From Pseudomonas lalkuanensis (lineage in GTDB: Bacteria; Pseudomonadota; Gammaproteobacteria; Pseudomonadales; Pseudomonadaceae), in NCBI RefSeq assembly GCF_008807375.1, contig NZ_CP043311.1:600001-664000 (forward strand): a stretch of 64,000 bases of DNA. Direction: 5' to 3'. The position numbers and the translations under genes are program-made. Every line of letters begins with the position of its first letter. Position 1 is the stretch's first letter. The notes under the pieces are model-generated. The model was given only the letters and a program-made list of their open reading frames with translations, ran no database searches and had not been told where the DNA came from. Shown one piece after another: positions 58,405-64,000 of this stretch.

Positions 58405-58721
58405 TGCCGCAATTCGCCGTTTACCTGAACGCCAATCCAGCGACCCGTACGACCATTCCTTACTTGCTCGATGTACAGAGCGACCTGATCGCCGAGTTGA
58501 GTACCCGCGTCGTCGCGCCTCTCTATACGGCCGAGGTAATGAAGGACAAGGTGCTGAAGACCCTGATGCCAGTCTTCGAGGTGGAGGGAACGCCCGTCGT
58601 CATGTTCACCCCACAGCTGGCCGGGGTGTCCAGGAAAGCACTGGGCAAGCAAGTCGCCGATCTCTCTGCCATGCGCAATGAAATCATCGCGGCTCCGGGC
58701 CTGCTGATTACCGGGATCTAG
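58404..58721 (+). CDS. ccdB: CcdB-family toxin
   Basis: CcdB toxins trap DNA gyrase on cleaved DNA. The 105-residue product aligns along its whole length: VYLNANPATRTTIPYLLDVQSDLI, a central VAPL strand, and a C-terminal helix VADLSAMRNEIIAA. The last residues are LLITGI. In F-plasmid CcdB the terminal Trp-Gly-Ile is needed for gyrase poisoning; here Gly and Ile are kept but the Trp position is Thr. Activity is therefore uncertain. It is translationally coupled to ccdA. Confidence 0.9.
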   Translation: MPQFAVYLNANPATRTTIPYLLDVQSDLIAELSTRVVAPLYTAEVMKDKVLKTLMPVFEVEGTPVVMFTPQLAGVSRKALGKQVADLSAMRNEIIAAPGLLITGI

Positions 58722-58769
58722 TTCGCCGGAAGGGGCGTGGGGTTCCGTTGAGGAACAAACCCCATCGAC

Positions 58770-59411
58770 TCACAGCTCGGAAATGACCCGGTACTCCGCC
58801 CCCAATTCCTCCGCCAGCTTCCTTGCCCGCCCCAGCCGGATCGGTCCGCTTTCGATATCCACCAGCAGCGTCGGGCAACCCGGCGGCTGCAGTGACGGCC
58901 AGTCCTTCAAACGCCCATCGGTGAGCACCAGCAAGCGCTGTTCCTCGGCCGGCTTCTGCCGCTGCCGGCAGGCCAGCCAGTGGGTGGATTGCTGCAGTGC
59001 CTCGATTACGGGCGTACCACCGCCCGCGCCGAGTTCGGCGAGCCAGTGATGCAGGGCGGGAGAGGCCTTCTGGCCCTGCCAGAGCCATCGGGGCTGGTGG
59101 CCGGTGGCGTGGAGTACGGCGAGGCGTGCTCGCTCGCGGTAGGCCGTTTCGAACAGCTTGGCGAGCAATCCCTTGGCCTGGGCCAGGGCGCCGTGGCGGC
59201 GGGTGGAGGCAGAGGCATCCACCACCACCAGCCAGAGCTGGTCGGGGTGCTGGCTGCGCGGTGCGCGCACCAGGTCGGCGGCCTTGCGCGGGCGGCCACG
59301 CAGGAGCGTGGGCAACCACTGGATTGCGCCATTGGCCCCCGCACGGCGAGCACCGCTGCGACCGTTGCCAAGAGTGCCGGGTCTGGGCCGGGCACCCGCC
59401 CCTGTGACCAT
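58770..59411 (-). CDS. VWA-domain cobaltochelatase/magnesium-chelatase subunit (ChlD-like)
   Basis: A 213-residue protein consisting of a von Willebrand A domain. The metal-ion-dependent adhesion site reads D65-x-S67-x-S69 (VVVDASAST), with the Thr in GAGGGTPV and the Asp in LVLTDGRLKD completing it. It matches the C-terminal half of ChlD/BchD. With ChlI (14 nt upstream) and CobN it should make the ATP-dependent cobalt chelatase acting on hydrogenobyrinate a,c-diamide. It lacks the AAA+ half of full-length ChlD. Confidence 0.85.
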   Translation of the reverse strand: MVTGAGARPRPGTLGNGRSGARRAGANGAIQWLPTLLRGRPRKAADLVRAPRSQHPDQLWLVVVDASASTRRHGALAQAKGLLAKLFETAYRERARLAVLHATGHQPRWLWQGQKASPALHHWLAELGAGGGTPVIEALQQSTHWLACRQRQKPAEEQRLLVLTDGRLKDWPSLQPPGCPTLLVDIESGPIRLGRARKLAEELGAEYRVISEL

Positions 59412-59425
59412 GCGCGGGCGGATGC

Positions 59426-60427
59426 TCAGGGCTTTTTTGGCCAGCGCGGCAGCTCGCGTCGCTCGCCCATGGGTACCGCTTGCGCGGGCAGTTCACCCCA
59501 TTGCCCCTCACCGCCGGAAGCCTGCGACTGCGAGGCGGCCGGTGGGGCCTGCGGCGGTTGCGCGGCGGGTGGCGGCCTGTGGGTGCGACGGTGGGCGAGG
59601 GCGAAATCTTCGACGGCGTCGATGTCTTCGGTTTCGATGCGCTCGGCGCCGCGCCAGGCGGCGTGGGCGCGGGCGGCGCGTAGCCAGACCAGGTCGGCGC
59701 GCAGGCCGTCGACGCCGGCGGCGAAGCAGCGTTGGGCGATGTCATCGAGGGCGGCATCGTCCAGGGGAATGCCGGGCAGGCGTGCCCGCGCGTCCTGGCA
59801 ACGTCGGGCCAGGGCCTGCTGTTCGTCGCCCCATTGAGCGATGAAGGCATGCGGATCGGCATCGAAGGCCAGGCGGCGGCGCACGATTTCAGCGCGTTCG
59901 GCCGGTTGCGGCTGGCCGTCCTGGCGGACCTTGAGGCCGAAGCGGTCCAGCAGTTGCGGGCGCAGTTCGCCTTCTTCCGGGTTCATGGTGCCGATCAGCA
60001 CGAAGCGAGCCGGGTGGCGGTGGGAAACGCCATCACGTTCCACCTGGTTCACGCCGCTGGCGGCCACGTCGAGCAGCAGGTCCACCAGGTGATCGGGCAG
60101 CAGGTTCACCTCATCCACGTAGAGCACACCGCCGTGGGCCTTGGCCAGCACACCGGGCGAGAAGCGCACGCGGCCTTCGCCGAGGGCGGCGTCGAGGTCG
60201 AGGGTGCCGACGATGCGCTCTTCGCTGGCGCCCAGGGGCAGGGTGACGAAGGTGGCTTCCGCCAGGAGGTCGGCGATGCCGCGCGCCAGGGTGGACTTGG
60301 CCATGCCGCGCGGACCTTCGATCAGCACGCCGCCGATGGCGGGGTCGATGGCAGCGAGGTAGAGCGCCAGCTTCAGTTCGTCGGAACCGACGACCGCGCT
60401 CAGGGGGAAGTGGAGAAGGTCGGACAT
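59426..60427 (-). CDS. AAA+ chelatase subunit ChlI-like
   Basis: The ATPase motor of the chelatase. The 333-residue product starts [19 protein letters not shown] with Walker [10 protein letters not shown] (about 38-46), Walker [13 protein letters not shown] and the sensor [20 protein letters not shown]. The final 45 residues are Pro/Gln/Ala-rich ([16 protein letters not shown]), like the acidic or proline-rich linker that in ChlD joins the AAA+ and VWA halves. ATG 60427 is preceded by AGGAT; an ATG 30 nt upstream is possible. Upstream of the chlD-like gene in the same operon. Confidence 0.88.
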   Translation of the reverse strand: MSDLLHFPLSAVVGSDELKLALYLAAIDPAIGGVLIEGPRGMAKSTLARGIADLLAEATFVTLPLGASEERIVGTLDLDAALGEGRVRFSPGVLAKAHGGVLYVDEVNLLPDHLVDLLLDVAASGVNQVERDGVSHRHPARFVLIGTMNPEEGELRPQLLDRFGLKVRQDGQPQPAERAEIVRRRLAFDADPHAFIAQWGDEQQALARRCQDARARLPGIPLDDAALDDIAQRCFAAGVDGLRADLVWLRAARAHAAWRGAERIETEDIDAVEDFALAHRRTHRPPPAAQPPQAPPAASQSQASGGEGQWGELPAQAVPMGERRELPRWPKKP

Positions 60428-60495
60428 GGCGGGATCCTGGGAAAGCGTGTCGCGCATGGTAGCTAAAGGTCGGGGTGGCCGATAGAAATCAGTGA

Positions 60496-60524
60496 TTGAA
60501 CGGCGCGCGGCGATCCAGTAGGTT
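60496..60524 (+). promoter_or_regulatory. Promoter of the DAHP synthase leader transcript
   Basis: The sequence is TTGAAC, 17 bases, then TAGGTT. Transcription would begin near 60531, 20 nt before the leader ATG. It diverges from chlI. Confidence 0.5.
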
Positions 60525-60550
60525 AGCCAGCATTCGCTTTGGAGATTGTC

Positions 60551-60670
60551 ATGCCGCAACTCGCTTCCACTTCGCTCACCGCTCGCCAGGCTCACGCCCA
60601 GGCGCGTGCGCGTGTGGCCGCAGCGGCCAGCTATTTCTATGGGTATTGGTTTAGCCACGGGCTGACCTGA
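60551..60670 (+). CDS. Aromatic-rich leader peptide of the DAHP synthase operon
   Basis: A 39-codon ORF with a good ribosome-binding site (GGAG 10 nt before the ATG). The product starts [17 protein letters not shown] and ends [14 protein letters not shown]. Residues 28-34 are Tyr-Phe-Tyr-Gly-Tyr-Trp-Phe, six aromatic residues in seven. The aromatic run lies just before RNA stems that can switch, and an intrinsic terminator follows 50 nt after the stop. This is the arrangement of a transcription-attenuation leader; the enzyme gene downstream makes the precursor of all three aromatic amino acids. Not recognised from memory as a named leader. Confidence 0.75.
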   Translation: MPQLASTSLTARQAHAQARARVAAAASYFYGYWFSHGLT

Positions 60671-60758
60671 TACCCAATCAGGCGGCCCACTCCAGCAGGG
60701 TCGCCGCCAAAGCTCCACGAAACCCCCGGTCGGCAACCCGACCGGGGGTTTTTGTTTT
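60640..60758 (+). terminator. Attenuator of the DAHP synthase operon
   Basis: AACCCCCGGTCGG (60721-60733) and CCGACCGGGGGTT (60738-60750) form a perfect 13-bp stem with a CAAC loop, followed by TTTGTTTT: a strong terminator upstream of the enzyme gene. Upstream, TGGGTAT (60640-60646, inside the aromatic codons) can pair with ATACCCA (60670-60676). Alternatively CCTGAT (60666-60671) pairs with ATCAGG (60677-60682) over the leader stop codon. The two are mutually exclusive. A further GGCGGC/GCCGCC stem spans about 60681-60708. Confidence 0.75.
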
Positions 60759-60800
60759 CCGGCCCACAAGGCCAAACACATGAGATTCGAGGATCGCACC

Positions 60801-60902
60801 ATGATCAGCTACCGCACCTATCAGACCTATTACCGCAACTCCGACTGGCGATTTAGCCGCGCAGGCACCGCTCAGACACCGTTGAATCGAACACCCAGAT
60901 AG
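60801..60902 (+). CDS. Second small tyrosine-rich ORF before DAHP synthase
   Basis: A 33-codon ORF between the attenuator and the enzyme gene. The product begins [20 protein letters not shown], with four Tyr, one Trp and one Phe in its first 18 residues. GAGGA lies 10 nt before its ATG; an in-frame ATG at 60780 would add seven residues. Its stop is 42 nt before the enzyme ATG, and a GCGCGG/CCGCGC stem (60909-60926) lies in that gap. It may be a second regulatory leader or a functional small peptide. Confidence 0.5.
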   Translation: MISYRTYQTYYRNSDWRFSRAGTAQTPLNRTPR

Positions 60903-60944
60903 CGCCGCGCGCGGATCGAGCCGCGCCGGCTGAGGACGCCAGTC

Positions 60945-62036
60945 ATGAATTCGCACCAATCCGTTCTGCCCACCGCTGCACAGCCGCTCCATGCCATGGC
61001 ACTGGAGGCTGCTCTTCCCTCATCGCGCAGCACCCAGCCGCTGCCCACTCCCGCCGAACTGCGCCAGCGCCTGCCGCTGTCCCATGAGCTCGCCCGCCAG
61101 ATCAACGCCCAGCGCGAAGCCGTGCGCGCCGTGCTGGATGGCGAGGATTCGCGCCTGCTGGTGGTGGTCGGCCCTTGCTCCATCCACGATGCCGATTCCG
61201 CCCTCGACTACGCACGTCGCCTCGCCAGGCTGGCGCCGGAAGTCAGTGACCAACTGCTGCTGGTGATGCGCGCCTACGTCGAGAAGCCGCGCACCACCGT
61301 GGGCTGGAAGGGGCTGGTCTACGACCCGCATCTGGATGGCAGCGGCGACATGGCCGGCGGCCTGGCCCTGAGCCGCCGGCTGATGTTGGAGATGGCTGAA
61401 CTGGGGCTTCCGGTTGCCACGGAACTGCTGCAACCGCTGGTGGCCGGCTACCTGGATGACCTGCTGAGCTGGGCCGCCATCGGTGCGCGCACCAGTGAGT
61501 CGCAGATCCACCGCGAGATGGTCAGCGGGCTGGACCTGCCGGTGGGCTTCAAGAACGGAACGGACGGCAGCCTCGGCATCGCCACCGACGCCATGCGCTC
61601 GGCCGCCCATGCCCACCAGCATTTCGGCATCGACGCCCTGGGGCGTCCGGCGCTGGTGCAGACCGCCGGCAATGCGGACACCCACCTGGTGCTGCGCGGC
61701 GGCCACAAAGGGCCGAACCATGACGCCGCCAGTGTGCAGGCGGCCCGCGAGGGGCTGGAGAAGCTTGGCATTGCGCCGCGCATCATGGTCGATTGCAGTC
61801 ACGCCAACAGTGGCAAGGACCCGCTGCGCCAGCCCGCCGTGCTGGAAGACGTCGTCAATCAGCGCCTGGCCGGCCAGGACGCGCTGCGCGGCGTGATGAT
61901 CGAGAGCCACCTGTTCGACGGTGCGCAATCGCTGTCCTGCGACCTGCGCTACGGCGTTTCGATTACCGATGGTTGCCTGGGCTGGGAAGGCACCGAGCGC
62001 ATCCTGCGGGAGGCGGCGGAGCGGTTGCGAGGGTGA
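60945..62036 (+). CDS. 3-Deoxy-7-phosphoheptulonate (DAHP) synthase, class I
   Basis: This enzyme condenses phosphoenolpyruvate and erythrose 4-phosphate, the first step of the shikimate pathway. The 363-residue product has VVGPCSIHD (about 75-82), MRAYVEKPRTTVGWKGL, GFKNGTDGSLGIA and the metal/substrate-binding segment MVDCSHANSGKDP of the AroF/G/H family. TGAGGACGCC precedes the ATG. The first 35 or so residues are variable. Which aromatic acid inhibits it cannot be read safely. The gene sits inside the cob region between chlI and cobN, as in P. aeruginosa. Confidence 0.92.
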   Translation: MNSHQSVLPTAAQPLHAMALEAALPSSRSTQPLPTPAELRQRLPLSHELARQINAQREAVRAVLDGEDSRLLVVVGPCSIHDADSALDYARRLARLAPEVSDQLLLVMRAYVEKPRTTVGWKGLVYDPHLDGSGDMAGGLALSRRLMLEMAELGLPVATELLQPLVAGYLDDLLSWAAIGARTSESQIHREMVSGLDLPVGFKNGTDGSLGIATDAMRSAAHAHQHFGIDALGRPALVQTAGNADTHLVLRGGHKGPNHDAASVQAAREGLEKLGIAPRIMVDCSHANSGKDPLRQPAVLEDVVNQRLAGQDALRGVMIESHLFDGAQSLSCDLRYGVSITDGCLGWEGTERILREAAERLRG

Positions 62037-62064
62037 GGACCCGACAGTTTTTTCCCTGTAGATA

Positions 62065-62260
62065 GGCAGGACTGCGTCCTGCCATAGCGATTGAAGTCAC
62101 CCCCACAGCGTTTGTGCCGATGGAATGCTGAGAGCCAGCCAGGGTGGATGTCGTTTTTCACATCCACCCACGAGGTCAGGCCAACCAACGAGGGTGGATC
62201 GACGAAGCGTGATCCACCCGCGGCTTACAGGGTTACTGCGCGATCCATCGCGAATGAAAT
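62065..62260. repeat. Cluster of palindromic repeats between DAHP synthase and cobN
   Basis: The 257-nt gap holds no gene. It contains GGCAGGAC/GTCCTGCC (62065-62083), a perfect hairpin without a T-run; GGGTGGATGT/ACATCCACCC (62142-62169); GGGTGGATC/GATCCACCC (62192-62219); and a REP-like fragment CGCGAATGAAATCGTTCCCAC near 62247-62270. The two GGGTGGAT elements are related to each other. Confidence 0.7.
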
Positions 62261-62293
62261 CGTTCCCACAAGTTGCCTGGGCTTCAGTGCGAA

Positions 62294-64000
62294 TCACTGC
62301 TCCTCGATATCCAGCAACAGATTCTCGATCGCTTCGCGGTATTCCCCGGGGCTCTCCCACAGCCCGCGCTGCTGGGCTTCCACCAGCCGCTCGGCGATGT
62401 CACGCAGGGCTTCGGGGTTGTGCTGGCGGATGAACTCGCGGGTGTCCTCGTCCAGCAGGTAGGCATCGGCCAGCAACTGGTACTGGTGGTCGTCCACCAG
62501 CTCGCTGGTGGCGTCGAAGGCGAACAGGTAGTCCACGGTCGCGGCCAGTTCGAAGGCGCCTTTGTAGCCGTGGCGCTTCATGCCGGCGATCCACTTTGGA
62601 TTGGCGGCGCGGGCGCGGACCACGCGGGCCAGTTCTTCCTTCAGCGAACGGATGCGTGGCAAGTCCGGCTGGCTGTGGTCGCCGTGGTAGCTGGCGACCT
62701 TCTCGCCGCGCAGGGTTTCGGCGGCGGCGAGCATGCCGCCCTGGAACTGGTAGTAGTCGTTGGAGTCGAGGATGTCGTGCTCGCGGTTGTCCTGGTTCTG
62801 CAGGACGGCCTGCAAGCGTTGCAGTCGTTGGGCGAAGCGCTCCCGCGCCGGGGTGCCGGCGTCCTGGGAGCCGTAGGCGTAGCCACCCCAGTTGAGGTAG
62901 ACCTCGGCCAGCTCGGAGCGGTCCTGCCACTGGCGCTCTTCGATAACGCCCTGCACCCCTGCACCGTAGGCGCCGGGCTGGGCGCCGAATACCCGCCAAC
63001 CGGCTTGCAGGCGCGCATCCACCACGGCAAGGCCTTCGGCCGCGAGACGTTCGCTTTCCTGTTTCACCCGCGCGGCCAGCGGGTTCATGTCCTCGGGCTC
63101 GTCCAGCTCCGCCACCGCCTGCACTGCGGCATCGAACAGGCGGATGAGGTTGGCGAAGGCATCGCGGAAGAAGCCGGAGACGCGCAAGGTCACGTCCACG
63201 CGAGGCCGATCCAGCAGGGACAGCGGCAGGATCTCGAAGTCCTCGACCCGCTGGCTGCCTGCCTGCCACACCGGTCGCACGCCCATCAGCGCCAGGGCCT
63301 GGGCGATGTCGTCGCCGCCGGTGCGCATGGTGGCGGTGCCCCAGACGGAAACGCCGAGTTGGCGCAGGTGGTCGCCATGGTCCTGCAGGTGGCGTTCCAG
63401 CAGCAGGCTGGCGGACTGGAAACCCAGGCGCCAGGCCGTGGGCGTGGGCAGGTTGCGCACGTCCACGGTGAAGAAGTTGCGCCCGGTGGGCAGGACGTCG
63501 AGGCGTCCGCGACTGGGGGCGCCGCTGGGGCCGGGCGGCACGAAACGGCCCTCCAGTGCCGCCAGTACGCCGCCGATCTCGGCGCTGCCGCAAGCGTCCA
63601 GGGTGGGGGCGATCACGGCCCGCAGGTTGTGGATAACCGCATCGCTGGCGGGGCCGATGGAGCCGAAGTCGCTGGTTTCGATCAGGCCCAGCGCCAGTCG
63701 CTCAAGGCGCTCGCGGGTGTCGCCGTTGCTGCGCCAGGGTTCGTCGTTGAGCGTTTCCAGCACCGCAGGGCGTGGTCCTTGCCAGGGCTCGGCCCAGTTC
63801 AGGTCGAGTGGGTCGGTGCCCAGTTGCAGGTCGCTGGCGAGGGCGCGCAGCAAGCTGGCGTTGGCCCCCTTGCCGTCGCCGCGCGGAATGCGCACCAGGG
63901 AGAGCAGGGTGTCGTCGCGCAGGCGCCCGCCGGGGGATTCACCGAACACATGCAGGCCGTCGCGGATCTGCGATTCCTTGAGGTCGCAGAGGTAGGCGTC
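62294..64000 (-). CDS. cobN: Cobaltochelatase subunit CobN (partial, C-terminal part)
   Basis: CobN is the large porphyrin-binding subunit of the aerobic cobalt chelatase. The visible 568 or so residues are the C-terminal portion; the frame stays open through the window end (DAYLCDLKESQIRDGLHVFGE at the boundary), so the 5' end lies outside. Recognisable blocks are LRDDTLLSLVRIPRGDG, LPTGRNFFTVDVRNLPT, ATMRTGGDDIAQAL, VYLNWGGYAYG and NPKWIAGMKRHGYKGAFE. It works with the ChlI- and ChlD-like subunits encoded nearby. Confidence 0.95.
   Translation of the reverse strand, partial: DAYLCDLKESQIRDGLHVFGESPGGRLRDDTLLSLVRIPRGDGKGANASLLRALASDLQLGTDPLDLNWAEPWQGPRPAVLETLNDEPWRSNGDTRERLERLALGLIETSDFGSIGPASDAVIHNLRAVIAPTLDACGSAEIGGVLAALEGRFVPPGPSGAPSRGRLDVLPTGRNFFTVDVRNLPTPTAWRLGFQSASLLLERHLQDHGDHLRQLGVSVWGTATMRTGGDDIAQALALMGVRPVWQAGSQRVEDFEILPLSLLDRPRVDVTLRVSGFFRDAFANLIRLFDAAVQAVAELDEPEDMNPLAARVKQESERLAAEGLAVVDARLQAGWRVFGAQPGAYGAGVQGVIEERQWQDRSELAEVYLNWGGYAYGSQDAGTPARERFAQRLQRLQAVLQNQDNREHDILDSNDYYQFQGGMLAAAETLRGEKVASYHGDHSQPDLPRIRSLKEELARVVRARAANPKWIAGMKRHGYKGAFELAATVDYLFAFDATSELVDDHQYQLLADAYLLDEDTREFIRQHNPEALRDIAERLVEAQQRGLWESPGEYREAIENLLLDIEEQ

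Noticed and set aside
58720..58790. Possible terminator between ccdB and the chlD-like gene (GGGGTT...AACCCC).
   Set aside because: The stem is interrupted and no T-run follows on either strand.

Overview
The window is chromosomal DNA of a pseudomonad (Gammaproteobacteria, genus Pseudomonas or a close relative). This rests on near-verbatim recognition of Pseudomonas-type RpoB, RpoC, S10 and L3, on the gene order birA-coaX-SPOR-tRNA-tuf-secE-nusG, on katA, uvrA, MFS and ssb following rplQ, and on an aerobic cob cluster with cobN, a DAHP synthase gene, chlI and chlD side by side. The species cannot be fixed from the sequence alone.

Layout. 1-3783: the distal part of an rRNA operon (16S 3' end, tRNA-Ile, tRNA-Ala, 23S, 5S, terminator). 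3919-6301: birA, coaX and a SPOR-like membrane protein. 6285-9144: tRNA-Tyr/Gly/Thr, tufA, tRNA-Trp, secE, nusG. 9216-20116: rplKAJL-rpoBC. 20119-24612: str operon (rpsL, rpsG, fusA, tufB). 24625-38455: S10, spc and alpha operons without interruption, including rpmD (58 codons) and rpmJ (38 codons). 38585-45086: katA, uvrA (reverse), an MFS transporter and ssb. 45144-49271: a reverse-strand FecI-FecR-TonB receptor iron-uptake module. 49460-58094: cobalamin biosynthesis in two divergent arms, cobG-cobH-cobI-cbiG/cobJ (reverse, behind a cobalamin riboswitch) and cobL-cbiD-cobK-ferredoxin-like gene (forward). 58112-58721: a ccdAB toxin-antitoxin pair with its own palindromic operator. 58770-60427: chlD-like and chlI-like cobaltochelatase subunits (reverse). 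60496-62036: a DAHP synthase gene behind an aromatic-rich leader peptide and an attenuator. 62294-64000: the 3' part of cobN (reverse, running off the window).

How it works together. The first 38 kb is the transcription-translation core. It is cut into transcription units by hairpin terminators that sit on, or just before, sigma70-type promoters with 17-base spacers and GC-rich discriminators, as expected for growth-rate and stringent control. The last 15 kb is accessory metabolism: siderophore-dependent iron uptake, and an oxygen-dependent B12 pathway (CobG, CobN/ChlI/ChlD) that also carries two proteins of anaerobic-pathway type (CbiG fused to CobJ, and CbiD).

The most notable non-coding logic is upstream of the DAHP synthase gene: a 39-codon leader with a Tyr-Phe-Tyr-Gly-Tyr-Trp-Phe run, mutually exclusive short stems around its stop codon, a 13-bp terminator, and a second tyrosine-rich small ORF before the enzyme gene. 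Several families of short palindromic repeats mark the gaps of the accessory part. No insertion sequences, prophage genes or CRISPR arrays were seen.
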